This document shows positions 47,519 to 59,542 of a stretch of DNA of 64,000 bases, piece by piece. Positions within the stretch are counted from its first letter, which is position 1; every line of letters starts with the position of its first letter. The notes below the pieces were generated by a model. The model had not been told where the DNA came from and searched no databases. It saw only the letters and a program-made list of their open reading frames with translations. The DNA is taken from contig NBAZ01000002.1 of NCBI GenBank assembly GCA_002794735.1, positions 310,001 through 374,000 on the forward strand, given 5' to 3'. The translations under genes and the position numbers were made by a program. This stretch comes from Pyrrhoderma lamaoense. Taxonomy: Eukaryota > Basidiomycota > Agaricomycetes > Hymenochaetales > Hymenochaetaceae.

Positions 47519-48167
47519 ACCACAGAGCTAAGGGGTGATATCAGAAAGCGAACAAAGAAATTTTATGTTTGCTTTCGTTCGCTTTATATATGAAGATTTA
47601 AAGAAGATTTTATAACCCCCTCTCTCCATCAGACAATGTGTAGAAAAGCGAAATATGCCGCAAGGGAAAAATTATTGAGATCAGCTATGAGGACACAGAG
47701 AGCCGGAATTGCGCCATTCCTTATGTCGTCTTCTAATATTTTATGTACGTGCTTTTCGGTATGTAAGGGTTCGTTGAATGGTAAGTGTATCCCACCCTTA
47801 TTCGAACTTGATGGTATGTGATATTATTTCTCATGATAATATAAAGATCAAAAGTGGGGTGTGTAATACTTTGCGCGCGATTTGCTATCTGAGTATCTCT
47901 GGTCGGTTAGATAGATTCGAACCGGAAGTAAGTTGTAAAACGACTTATATAATCTAGAGCCAAATTTGGGCAACAGTTTAGAGTAAAGACATTAATCAGT
48001 ATATTGGCTAGAAAAAAGAAACATCATACAAAAGAAAGACAAAGTGTATATACATGTACTACGGGATTCTTGTGAGATGGTATGTACATGTACATGTACA
48101 TACGAGTCTCAGTGTATTCATGTGGAACTTAGAAGATTATATGCTCAACATAGAAAAACTATCCATC
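47519..48167. other. Intergenic between MFS gene and peptidase
   Basis: The 5' flank of the MFS gene, then AT-rich DNA with a short TACATG repeat near 48079-48100. A tRNA B-box-like string at 47914-47923 lacks pairing arms and is not called. Confidence 0.45.
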
Positions 48168-51114
48168 TCAATGTCGATATTTTGCAAACCACCACTTCAC
48201 AGATTCAAACACCATCCGTGTAGCCTCAACTCCATCTAGTTGATGCCCTTGTCCAGGGAAGCACAGAAGTTCCGTTGGTGTACCTTTCCCTCTCAAGACA
48301 TGAAAGAAATTTCGTCCCTGAGAAGGCGGGACTCGCTTATCGTCTTCGCCAATCAAAAGCAGAGTTGGTGCTAAAATGTCTTGAGCTCTAAACATTGGAC
48401 TATTCCGGTAAAGATGAGCATAACCGGTAGAATCCAATCGTGCTGCTTCTTTCAAACCAAATTCTGAGTAACACCAGTCAGGGATGTCCGTAGTCGCGAC
48501 TTGTTCGCCTACGTTGATTACTGGATTACGCATTGCTACGGCGCTAAAGAAGGTTGGATATTGGCCGATTACTGGAGATCAGATAGTAATGAGAATGTCA
48601 TCGTTGTAGGGAGGTAAAATGTTGCGAAAGAATTGTAATCTATGCTTACAATGTGCGGCAATTGAGCCTCCGTGGCTTCCACCAAAGACGAATTGGAATC
48701 CAAGCCGATCCCGGATAACACCCTTCCTCACTAAACCCATACACGTCTCTATGCAATCTTGGACATCTAGAACACCGCATTTTCCAATCAAATCTTTAAT
48801 GTACTTTAGACCATACCAAGGGAACCAGTATAGTTTGGAAGGTATAGAGTATCTAAAAAAGGGGGGTAATTATGAACTTAGTCAAGTTGCTTACTCAAAT
48901 TGACAATAAACTTACAGTTTTCAAGAGCGAGAGCGGCATACATTGGATTGAATGCATTCGTAGAAGCGAGATGAGGTCCCCCATGAGGAATCATAATCGC
49001 CGGATGAACATTCCCTTCCCGACCAGCGCTCTCCGTATCGTCAATTAACTCAATAACCAAGCTTTCCACATGCGGCTTATGAGGAAGGCTAAACGTCGTC
49101 TGAGTCAATCTATCGAGGGCCATAGACACTAATTGATATTCCCAAACAATCAAACGAAAACGTTCCCAAAAAAAAAAACAGAAAAAAGAAAAAGGAGTGA
49201 TTTGTAGTTCAAGTAGACATACCCCGTGAGGACAACTTTGGTCTATCGATGAGCCTAAAGTTCAAACAAACATCATGAGCGTCTTCCGACGCAAACTCCC
49301 CCATCATCAGTTGGTTCGGTACATCAATTCGACTTCGAGAACAGAGGAATCTTCTATCGCCATCCGTACCAAGTATAGTCCAACTGAAAACTTGACCTCG
49401 TTCTTGTTTTTCATCCACAATACGCATACAATCTCCTGTCTCAATACAGACCTTATACAGAGTACTGAAATGTGTGTGTACTGAGTGAAGTAAGACATGT
49501 AACCGACCACCGATGATGGCGAATGGAGAGCGAGGGAGTTGATCGACGTAAAGACCTGGGAAATCAGCCGAGTTGGGCTCCCAAACTGTATCTACGAGAA
49601 CACGATCCTCCATTGTATCGAAATCTAGTACACGTAACTGAGCACATGAATAATGCGGACCTCCGACTTCTTGTGAGAGGTACACAAGAAGATCTCTCCC
49701 GCCATGATGTATATACCGAGGAGAACGACATGATCTATCTTTTGGAGTCAAACGGAGCGGGGTACACATCAGTGTTCCCTTATCACGAACTTGTGAGTCT
49801 ATATCAATATACCATATTGACGAAACTCTATTATAACACCCAACGACTCCAGGGAATCGAGTATCCGGAAGGTATTCATAGCCAGTAGCATAGATGGTTT
49901 GTCCCATTTCATCTTGGACGGCTTGACCAAACAAGATACGAACAGTCTCCGACCAATTCCGGTAATCAATCCGCAAGACGACAGAAGAAAACGTTTGGTT
50001 GCTAGAGTCACCGGGGTTCGGAGAGTTTGGTCTATCGATAGACCAACGAAAGAGGAATAACCCAGGTTGCTTCTTTCCCGCGAATTTCTCTCCTAGAGTT
50101 GACATGAAGGAGTATTTGCTAAAAGGAACACTCTCGTCTATTCGATCATTATAGTTATTGTTGTTACTCCCAGGCGTAATCGTCTCTGCACAGTAAACCA
50201 TCTGTGTCTCATTTTGATCGAACCCAAAAGATCCAAAATAGTCTATTGATGAAAACCTATACGGGTCAGCCTCGAACCTAGAATGGGGTGAAAGTATAGT
50301 GATGGTCTCAACACGCACCATCCACATAGAAAGATTTATGTATATGTGTTACGTCCTGTATATGTAATAAACAATCTCCCTCCCACAACTCTACAAACCT
50401 TTTCTTCCCTTCCTCTGATGTTACCTCCCGTAGTACGACCATGAATTTCCCGGAGGGGAAACAAAAGAAGCCACAGCATCCGCTACGTCCTGAGCAGGTG
50501 TAGCAAACTCATCTTCAGACTCGGGAGATACAAAAACATGCTTGACAGTGCTGCGCCTTACGTTCCGGACATGATCGGTCGCCGAAGTCGAAACACGTAC
50601 AATCAAGAAAGAAGGACCTATATTTAAGAGTGTATAAATAACATATCATATTCATTTCTTTCATTATTTTTTGTTGAAGTAGATTGAATATGAAAGATGA
50701 TTTACGAAGAATACAAGGTGAAAACTAAAGGATTGAGGTAGTCCTCCTAACAAGAGGAGTCTAGGAAGCGAAGATGAAAGGGAGCGTTGTCACGATCGTT
50801 AGTAATGAGTAAAACATCGACCTAATCAACCCATAACCCCATCCAAAGAACGACAAAGAAATTAAAATGGAAAGAGGGGAAGAGGGAAGGGGGGAGGGTA
50901 GGATAGAGAAAGAAAAGCTCTTATGGAATCAAATCCACCAAAAAAAAAAGAGCAAACCTAATTCATACGTACGTGAAGAAGAAAGCGTATTTCGGGATCT
51001 TTGAGTAACAAATTGAGCCCCTGTGTATACGGGAATCTCGGTGAGCTCGCAGTATAAACTTCCATTCATCTTTGGTCTTGTAACGTTCAAGATCGAACCG
51101 CTTGGAGACTGCAT
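48168..51114 (-). CDS. APEH: Acylaminoacyl-peptidase (APEH-type prolyl oligopeptidase, S9 family)
   Basis: It releases N-acylated amino acids from peptides in the cytosol. The start at 51114 leads to LTEIPVYTGAQFVTQRS, then FLIVRVSTSATDHVRNVRRS and a beta-propeller with DYFGSFGFDQNETQMVYCAE and QAVQDEMGQTIYATGYE. The hydrolase domain has PAIMIPHGGPHLAST (oxyanion HGG), FVFGGSHGGSIAAH (nucleophile Ser in G-x-S-x-G), LLLIGEDDKRVPPSQG (Asp) and CFPGQGHQLDG (His), so the catalytic triad is complete. It ends WWFAKYRH at 48168. Frame changes near 50449-50451 (C-run) and 48816-48817 need one base each. The long 5' leader is C/T and A/G rich. Several introns are short, as elsewhere in the window. An in-frame Met a little downstream is an alternative start. 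Confidence 0.88.
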
Positions 51115-51164
51115 GACTTTTATTTCACTAATTATAGATTCCTCTCTTCCTCTCTCTTCTCTTC

Positions 51165-51184
51165 CTCTCTCTCTCTCTCTCTCT
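51165..51184 (+). repeat. (CT)10 microsatellite
   Basis: Perfect dinucleotide run within a longer pyrimidine tract about 55 bp upstream of the peptidase start. Confidence 0.8.
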
Positions 51185-51650
51185 TTTAAGAATAGTAAAT
51201 GGCAGAAAGGAGTTCGGGTTCGAGTTCGATAGCACGAATCGGACGTATGAGGTTGAATCTGAGGTTTGTGGTGAGACGAGACGAGATGAGTACCGGAGTA
51301 TGATAAGAAGGAAACAAAAAAAACAAGAGAAGTAGTAGGGAGAAGAAGGAGAAGAAGGGGAGAAGGAGAAAAAGGAGAAGGGACAAGGAGAAATAAGTTG
51401 TGTGTGTATCACTGTATGTGTGTGTGCCTAAAGGTTTTGAATTGGGGGCCGTAGCTCCGTCCTTCCGAAACCGGAGAAGTTCTTTTTTTTTTTTTTCTTT
51501 TCTTTTTCTCTTTCTTCCTTCTACTCTAAGTTTAACTCCCTCATCTCTATAAAGCCAAGAACTGATAAAATACAACATAAATTCAAATATTCGAAAAAAT
51601 TAAATAGAAATAAAAGTGGCGCTCTCATGTCAAACACTCAAAGAACAAGA

Positions 51651-51680
51651 TAAAATAAAATAAAATAAAATAAAATAAAG
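51651..51680 (+). repeat. (TAAAA)6 pentanucleotide repeat
   Basis: Six perfect TAAAA units. Confidence 0.85.
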
Positions 51681-51814
51681 ATTAAGGAATATAGGGGGAT
51701 AGCCTGAACGCCAAAACTCGCACTTTTTGTTTCCTCTTTCTTTGATTACAAGAGAAAGTAGAGAAGGAACTATCAACCACCGGAACGCGGGGGGGGGGTC
51801 ATCGGAGTAAGTGT

Positions 51815-51840
51815 TACTACTACTACTACTACTGCTACTA
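51815..51840 (+). repeat. (TAC)n trinucleotide repeat
   Basis: Nearly perfect ACT/TAC run with one G interruption, beside a G8-9 run at 51790. Confidence 0.75.
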
Positions 51841-52292
51841 CAAATCAATACACACGACTACTTACATGTAAAATTCGGAAAAAAACAAACAGAAGAAGTT
51901 GAAGAGAATATCGGACCGACTCCGCCAACTCCTCTTCATACCTCTGACTGACTTCACTTCACTACAATCTACAATGATACATAATTATTACATTTAACAT
52001 CATCTTAATATCTATCATTATCATTATCATTATCGTTTTGACGTATTGTCGTATTTAGTAGCTCCTTAAGGCTACCACCATAGTGACTATCAATTCCGAG
52101 ATAAAACCCCGTCGACCCCCGTCTCAAATTTCTTTTCACTTTCTATCTTTCTCTCTTTCTCTCGTATCGGAGGTGTGTGTGTGGGGGGTTCCATAAAAGT
52201 GTTCAGATGCCGATATAAAAAGAATTTCCTTTATCCCCTCCAGCGAGCTTTCTTCTCCCAACGACACCTTCGCTAACTTCTTTCTCTTGTCT

Positions 52293-52322
52293 TGTATCAT
52301 TGTATCATTGTATCATTGTATC
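52293..52322 (+). repeat. 8-bp tandem repeat TGTATCAT
   Basis: About 3.75 perfect copies in a row. Confidence 0.8.
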
Positions 52323-52410
52323 CGGAGGCATTCATCTAAAACGAAAACCCAAACAAAGAACACTTTTCCTTCCTTTCCCTTCTTCTTTCTTGCACAAGTT
52401 GTTTATACGT

Positions 52411-52432
52411 ATGCATGCATGCGTGCGTGCGT
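52411..52432 (+). repeat. (GCAT)/(GCGT) tetranucleotide run
   Basis: ATGC units turning into GCGT units, a palindromic alternating purine-pyrimidine tract. Confidence 0.7.
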
Positions 52433-52596
52433 GATCATCGATTCGGAAGTCCGAACACCCTTTTTTGAAAATTTCCCAGCAGTTTGTTACTACGTAGTTG
52501 GGGGATCAGTACTGTCGATAGTTGAAGATTCGAAAACGCGGGCGGTGCCGAGACGTCAAGAAGCAAAGAGGGAGAGGAGAGAAGGCGGGCGAAGGG

Positions 52597-52616
52597 AGAG
52601 AGAGAGAGAGAGAGAG
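52597..52616 (+). repeat. (GA)n microsatellite
   Basis: Perfect dinucleotide run inside a 60-bp purine tract. Confidence 0.8.
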
Positions 52617-53017
52617 CGCGGTATATTAAGAAAAAAAAAGTAGGAAAAAAAAAACACTAGGACAATATAAACTAAAATACATGCTAAAACGTATCTGTAC
52701 AATTGACAATTGTAGGAAAAATAGGATCTGTTATACGAAGGGGTAAGAGAGAGAAAAAAGTGTTCAGGGCTAGATGTTATGAACCGAGACAGAAAGACAG
52801 AAAGACAGAAGGAAGGAAGAAAGAAAGGGGGAAAAAGGGGGAGCTAAAATGTAAGATCACAAAAACAACAACTGGTGTGTATATCTCTATTCACGTGTGT
52901 TTATATAGTATATATAGTTTATCTATCAAGAGTCCTTGTACGCCTCCTATTGGAACGAAGGTTAAAAAGGCAAAAATAATCATGAATCAGTTTTATTCTG
53001 CTTATTTAGACATTAGG

Positions 53018-55588
53018 TTAAAAAAAGGGAGAAATTTCACGCACCTTGATCTCATTCGCAAATTTCTCCGCCACCTTCTTTCGCTGTACCTTCTGAGCGG
53101 CAGTCACAAGCCCACTCTCCGGTGTCCACTCATCCGGAGTGAGTACAACGGCTTGTAACATCTCCAATGACTTGAACTGGTTCTTCTTTCCAAGGTCATT
53201 ACACGCCTTGAGCACCATCTTTCTCACACTTTCATCCGCACATAAATCGTGTAACGACTCGTGAGCTTTGGACTCGTCCAGTACTTGTCGTAGATGGGCT
53301 TCGTGAGGGATGATGATGGCGATAGGCTGCTTAGCATCTGGAGTTGCATGCACACAGATGTTCGCGACAAGATTGCAAGACTTGTATATCGATTCAAGAC
53401 GTTCAAGAGCAATGTACTGGTGGAGTAAATATGAAGGTATGATTGGTTACTAAAGTGTGACCTCACGATTAGAAAAGAGTCAAAAAAAGCATACCTCTCC
53501 ACCTTGAAGCTTGACAAGGTTCTTTATCCTAAATAACAACACAGGCTTAAGAAACGAACCCCGATTACAGACTTTCCAAAAACGAGAACCCACCTATCAA
53601 TAATACTGAGCGTGCCGTCCTTGTTCCATTGGCCAACATCACCCGTACGTAACCACCCGTCTTTCGTGAATATACTCTCGTCATTGTTGAGATCATCACG
53701 CTTGTAATAACCCTTCGTGACAGAAGGCCCACGTAAAAGAACTTCGCCCTGAGGTGACGGGTTCGTAGATAAGTATCCGGCTTCCGGTACGTCGAGTAGT
53801 TTAATTTCAATAGATGGGATAGGAGCGCCAGATGCTCCGTATTGCATGAATTCGGGCGGTAAGACAACGCACATGCCACAGGTTTCCGTCATTCCGTAAC
53901 CTGTATTCACAACGTAATCAGTAAAATTTATTCCCTATAATTTAGTGTATTCATCCAAACTCGAAGAGCTTTACCTTGGAGCATGGTGACCAAAGCGAGC
54001 GTCAGGAACTCTTGGGTCTCACGACTAAGTGCCGCACCCCCACTCATAGCAATCCGAAGTCGTCCACCAGTCTGTTGCTTCACAGCGCTCAACACCACCG
54101 AATCCATAACTTGCTTCAAACCGGGGACGTTAGCCTTCTTAACCGCAATAGCGCCCGAGAATATATTCTTCTTCAAGGTACCAGATGAGTTGACCTTGCT
54201 CAAAATACCTTTACGAATCGTCTCCCAAACCGCTGGCACTCCGACCATGATCGTCGGCCTGAACGCACGGAGGTCGCCAAGACAGTTCCGAACAGAAGCA
54301 TCCGTGAGTGTCTTTACACGTCCATAACCGATAGTCATTCCCACATAGTAGAGAGCAAGCTCTACGATATATTCAAGAATATGAGCAAGAGGTAAATATG
54401 CAAGATACATATCATCTTTGCCAAGATGATGTCCTAGTAAATGGAAGACACCTCCCACAGATGCAATGAGATTTTTGTGAGTGAGTACGACTCCCTTCGG
54501 AGCACCAGTAGTTCCACTCGTATACATGATACAGGCGATATCATCGGGTTGTGGTGCACGACTTTCATCAACAGTCTTGCCCTTACCAAGTTGGCGAAGC
54601 TCGTCAAAACTAAATACGTGTACGCCCTCGCGCTTCGACTTGAGTTCATCAATCAGAGCTTGCTTTGGCTTGCCGTCATAGACAATAACTCTCATAGAGG
54701 GTACATTCTCCAAGACACGGGCAACAGTTGGTAGTAGCTCTGCATTAGTGAAAACACCAACACATCCAGGTTCATTCAAGGAATGTTGGAGACCAGATTC
54801 ACCAAGAGTATCATAGGCTGTAGCTATGGGTATAGATATACTTGTGCAACCATGGGACATAAGCTGCCAGTTTATTCTAAGAAGAAAAATATGGAGAAGA
54901 AGATCATGTCATCAGCATACTGTAACAATCTCGACGTTTTAAGCGCATAAACATGAGTTTTTAAAATTAATTTTCTCTCTAGCGATACGCGTGTCGCGTG
55001 CTGACTGGACGCGGTTACGAAAAGCAGAAGAGAAAAAAAAAAGAGAAAGGGAGAGACTCAGAGAGAGACGCGTCTCGTCCTGTAAGTTTCAGTTCCGCCT
55101 CTTCCCCCCCCCCCTTCCGCCACTTGTATTTGAAATTAACAGCAGAGTGACTCACCCAGTTTGGGCATAGACATTAAAGACCTCCCCCTTTTGAACACCC
55201 AGTTCAATGAGCGCAGCACTAAGTTCGTTGGCAGCGTCGAGAACCTCGACGTAATTCAAGTAGCGGTAATCACTGAGCTGAAAGTACTTCCACGTCTTCT
55301 TCTCCACAACCTCCTTCCCCCCAACCGTCTTCTTGATCTCCTTTTCTTCTTCGTGGATGTCTATAACATCACGCCACCCGAGAGCATCTTTTGTTCCGTG
55401 AGTGCGTGCACAGTATTTGAGGATGTCGGGACCGTCTCAACGCCAGCATGAGGCTGAGTGACGAGTTGGTCCTTGTAGCAAGCATTTCGTCGGGTAGCAG
55501 ACTCTCCGGACTTTGGGTTCTGCTCGACTGGTACAGAGGCGCTACGGATGCCGTTAATGAGAGGCCAGTTAGGTGCGGGCTTGCTCAT
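53018..55588 (-). CDS. Long-chain fatty acid-CoA ligase (AMP-forming)
   Basis: It activates long-chain fatty acids to acyl-CoA for lipid synthesis or beta-oxidation (FAA1/FAA4 type). The start MSKPAPNWPLINGIRSASVP is at 55588. Motifs in order are YFQLSDYRYLNYVEVLDAAN and SHGCTSISIPIATAYDTLGE. The ATP/AMP signature CIMYTSGTTGAPKGVVLTHK is followed by DDMYLAYLPLAHILEYIVE, GYGMTETCGMC, KDGWLRTGDVGQWNKDG and DRIKNLVKLQGGEYIALE. The C-terminal domain ends about VAEKFANEIK. A large first-part intron (about 54885-55156, some 270 bp) is unusual here. One frame break lies near 55389-55392 (A-run on the coding strand), fixed by one base. The stop at 53018 follows a possible splice donor (GTGCGT), so a last small exon further left is possible. 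Confidence 0.93.
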
Positions 55589-57528
55589 GGTTGTTGAGGA
55601 TATTGAAAGAGAGAAGAAAGGACGAGTCTACCAGTGTTTACTTTGAGATTGTCTATGGAAAGAAGAGGCGCGGGTGCGCACTGGCTTGGTTGTAAGTAGT
55701 TATAAAGTATGCGTGGTGTAAGTGTGTGCGTGTGTTATGAGTTTATGTTGCATTTCCACCCGGCCGGAGTAAATATGACGGCTCCTCTTCCCTTTTTTCT
55801 TTTAATGACAAAATTCGGTTCTAGATCTTGATCGTCAAACAGCCGATTTAGCCGTAAATCCGGGAAGTATTAATCACTAGTAGAATATATTACAACGTAA
55901 AGGTAAACAAAAAAACAGCCATTTCGTCATCAAGAGCTATCCCCCTCCACAACTTCACTCCCAAGTGGGGATACCCAGAATCCACTTTTGTAAGAAAAAT
56001 GTTGTTCGGTCAGGCTGTGCAGGACGGTTTCTCTTCTTGGGATATATAATACCTTATTTTAAATACATTTCCCCCAACGAAAATTTTGGGTTTCCTATTC
56101 CCCCTCCCCAATGTTTTTCCCCATATCTTGTGCCCACCTCTCCATCTATCTGATCTGCTGACGCGTCAATCCTGCACATATGCCGGCGGTCTCAGCTCTT
56201 GTGTTATATAATTATAATTCCTTTACTGTGTGAGATCTGACCCATCAATCTCAGTTGCTAAATGACTCCAAGACTCGTAAATATGGCCCGGATTGGCTGA
56301 CTCATTGACTGAAGAAGTATCAGAAATCTTTCTCTCTTTTTCCTTCATCTTTAAATACATCATGAACACACAGAAAAGATGACCTCAACCGAGTAACCTT
56401 GTTAAAATCTGTGCTTGACGACGATGATGATGATGCTAGTCCCATGCTTCCCTTACCCAGTTCTCCATGATGGGAACAGATCTAATGATACACAATATCT
56501 ATTCTCGAGTCAAAATCAGAAACACCCGGGACACTACAACAGAGAGAAAGCGGGAAACTTGACAAAGCGTGTCTAATAGCTGATGACCTTCCTTCCGATT
56601 CCAAGTTCGTCTCTCTAGACAGATATGATAATGATTGATTATAAGTTATAACGATAATCATAATAAAAGTGAGTAAAAGATGATATCATGATAGACAGGT
56701 TTAATAAGCCATGGTCGACTATGAACTTGCCGTGAGATATGATCGGAGATGAGGCCGCGTTAAGGTTGTATTATCATAATCATTATGAATACCGATCGTT
56801 CACTTGCGGGTTACTATACTTGGAACTTACTCAAGGTCTTACTCTTTCCACAACGTTACACATTTATTGCATTTACTTATAACTGGGGGTATACTATACT
56901 TGGACTGCCCGGTAATTAAAAACCTTTACATTTGCACTGCCCTTCACCATATACTACTCACTCTCCCGAAACATCCCATCAAGACAGCTCAACAAAGGGT
57001 GATCAAATCCGGTCAATCTTCACTTCTTCATGTACTATCACTTCCCTTTTTTCTATTTTCCCTCTCTCCTTCTAGGGCGTTTCCTCTCAAGAAGCATCAC
57101 ACAGACACTCCCTCTAACCCCCCTCTCCCTTCCTTTTCTGATCATCTTGGCCTCGAGTCCCCCTCTCACGGCGAGGCGAGGTGAGTCTCAAGGGCGGTAA
57201 TAATAAAAAAGTAATACTATTTTTATAAGTCCAGAAGTATAGAGAGGGGTGGAGGAGGCGCTAAGGGGGATGAGGGAGAGGGGCCTTTGAGTGAACACGT
57301 TCCAATACCTTCAACTGGCCCCTCCCCTCTTTTTTTTTTTGCTAAGTCTCTTTCCTTTCGTTAGCTCTTAGCTCTTAGCTATCAGCTCTCTCTTTCCTTC
57401 ACTCTCGTCTCCCTGGCCTTGTATCCTGATAATAGGTCAGATGACACGTCTCTATTCTCTATTTCATTTTGTTTTTCATTACGAGTGAAATACCCCACCC
57501 CTCCTGAATTTTCGTTCCTCGTGACCAT

Positions 57529-57563
57529 CCGACCGACCGACCGACCGACCGACCGACCGACCG
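57529..57563 (+). repeat. (CCGA)8-9 tetranucleotide repeat
   Basis: Perfect CCGA units. The reverse-complement repeat lies about 300 bp downstream. Confidence 0.9.
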
Positions 57564-57826
57564 TCTGACCATCTCCACCTTTCTGTCTCATTCTCATTCT
57601 CATTCTCGTCCTTGTCCTTGTCATCCTTGTTCTAGTCCCTCGTTCTTTATAATTCTATAATTCTAACATCCCCCTTAATTATAACCACCCTAACAACTCT
57701 TCGTTTCTCTTTCCTCTTGTCTCCGCGTGATACTTGATACTTTCCAACGGGTCCAACAGTTCCTGGAACTACAGACCTTCTGCTGTTACAAGCGTCTATC
57801 TGATACATCATATGGTACAGTCGGTC

Positions 57827-57860
57827 AGCTATTCAGCTATTCAGCTATTCAGCCATTCAG
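57827..57860 (+). repeat. (CAGCTATT)4 octanucleotide repeat
   Basis: About four copies, the last diverged, directly before the TCGG repeat. Confidence 0.8.
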
Positions 57861-57883
57861 TCGGTCGGTCGGTCGGTCGGTCG
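57861..57883 (+). repeat. (TCGG)n tetranucleotide repeat, inverse of the CCGA tract
   Basis: Nearly six perfect TCGG units. These are complementary to the CCGA repeat at 57529-57563, so the two could pair. Confidence 0.9.
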
Positions 57884-58562
57884 AGAAGCCGGACGAGCAG
57901 GCACGAGTACGATGTACGAAGTGCTGTGTAAGATGTAAGATGTAAGATGTACGACATACGACAAAGAGAAAACAATCATTACTCATTACAATTAGAAAAG
58001 GATATATAATATATCGCGCTTGTGTTTAGGTACGTCAACGTCAAGTATCAACAATCAGGTATTTAAAAAAAAGAAGAAAGGGAAGAAAGGGAAGGAAGAA
58101 GTGAAAGAAATAATTAAAAATTAAAAACCGGGTTGAAGAAGGATCATAGGATGGGCGGGCGGGGACGGGGGAAAAGAGGTTTCGTGGTATTCTTCCTACT
58201 AATAAACAGCTAAAATAGCTAAACATGATTATGATACATCATACAATCTCAAATTATCAACAAGTAACAACGATGAAGGAAATTTCTCACACGACTTTGC
58301 TGATTAAAATAAGAAACTTTGTTTTAACTAATGGTACAATATGATTATCATTATATAATATCATATAATGATATATATTCCGCTACTTTATCACTTCACT
58401 TACTTTATCTATCGTCTTATCCAGTACCAATACCACCACCACCACCTAAGTCAAGTTGATAAGTTACGAGTTACGGTTTAGCACTATCATCTTTTTAATA
58501 TTTTTAATATTATTTTCATTCTCACTGAATCTCAGTATCTCATCTTCAGTCAAATTATAGAG

Positions 58563-58600
58563 ATAATAATAATAATAATAATAATAATTATTATTATTAA
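58563..58600 (+). repeat. Self-complementary (AAT)n(ATT)n tract
   Basis: AAT units run directly into ATT units, forming a perfect AT-only palindrome next to a G-rich stretch (58606-58621). Confidence 0.85.
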
Positions 58601-59518
58601 TATTTTGAGGGGAGGGGGGGGTCATGACCGATCAAATGTTGAATGTAGGGAACACTGAATCTGTCTAAGAACGTGGGGCGGGGGTGGCGGGGAGAAGGGG
58701 ATAAAGTGTTTGTGTGTAACCATGGGTCCCTGTGTATGAGAAATAAAACCGCGGAGTTCATAACTTTTTTTTTCACTGTTTCTATTTCTGTTTCTAGTAC
58801 TAGTACTAGTACTACTTTGTAATTCAGCGATCTAGTAATGTTGAAATTTGGGTAATTTATGAAGAGGTACGGGGTCATTGAACTTTCTATTGGACTGATG
58901 GATTAGTGGATCTAGAAATTGTGTATGCGTGTATGCGTGCGTGTGTGTGATTTTGGGATTTACTGATTCGTGATCCGTAGTCACCGCCGCCGCCGTCGTC
59001 GTCCTTGTCGTTGTCGTTGTCGTTGTCATCCCTCTTTTTTTCTTCACCTGAGAAAGTCGAAAGGAAAGGTTACGGTCGTTGGGGTTGATTAGAAAGATCC
59101 TCAAGTTCTTAGTTTTCTGTCCCTTCTTTTTTTATTATCATTATCAGGAAGTCGAACGGGACGGGGAAGAGAGAGTGTGTGATTTTGAAGGAATTGTAGG
59201 TATGTAGTTATAGATAGAAAGAAAAAAAAAAGTTATACTTAGTGATATATCACATGAGTATCAATGTCATCATAATGCAAGAGAAGGAAGGAATGGGGGG
59301 ACATGCCGGAGGGATTTAAAATAATCTTCGGTCATGGGACTCAGACCTATGTATGGTAATTTTAGATACTTGTTGTGCTTGAAAGATTATTGGACGTTTG
59401 AGAGAGGAACGTAACCCTCCCCTCAAGTGAGTCGCATGTCAAAAAGTAAAAAAAAACAAAGGGGGGGGAGGGGAGGTATAGGATTTATTTTTGGTTCACT
59501 TTCGTTCCCCGCTCTCTG

Positions 59519-59542
59519 AGTCTCTCTCTCTCTCTCTCTCTC
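59519..59542 (+). repeat. (TC)n microsatellite
   Basis: Perfect dinucleotide run of about 12 units. Confidence 0.8.

Larger units (their letters stand above)
51115..53017. other. Microsatellite-rich 1.9-kb gap between peptidase start and acyl-CoA synthetase end
   Basis: It contains (CT)n, (TAAAA)n, (TAC)n, an 8-bp repeat, (GCAT/GCGT)n and (AG)n tracts, long purine and pyrimidine runs and T-runs. Open frames here are artefacts of low complexity. It should hold the peptidase promoter and possibly the last short exon of the synthetase. Confidence 0.5.

Noticed and set aside
47914..47923. tRNA B-box-like GATTCGAACC (minus strand)
   Set aside because: The flanking bases do not form a T-arm or acceptor stem, and no A-box lies at the right distance.
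51128..53158. Several 90-150-codon frames in the microsatellite gap
   Set aside because: They are made of low-complexity Lys/Arg/Glu or Leu/Ser/Phe runs from purine and pyrimidine tracts.
57529..57883. CRISPR-like or phage-type repeat array
   Set aside because: The repeats are 4-8 bp microsatellites without unique spacers in a eukaryotic genome.
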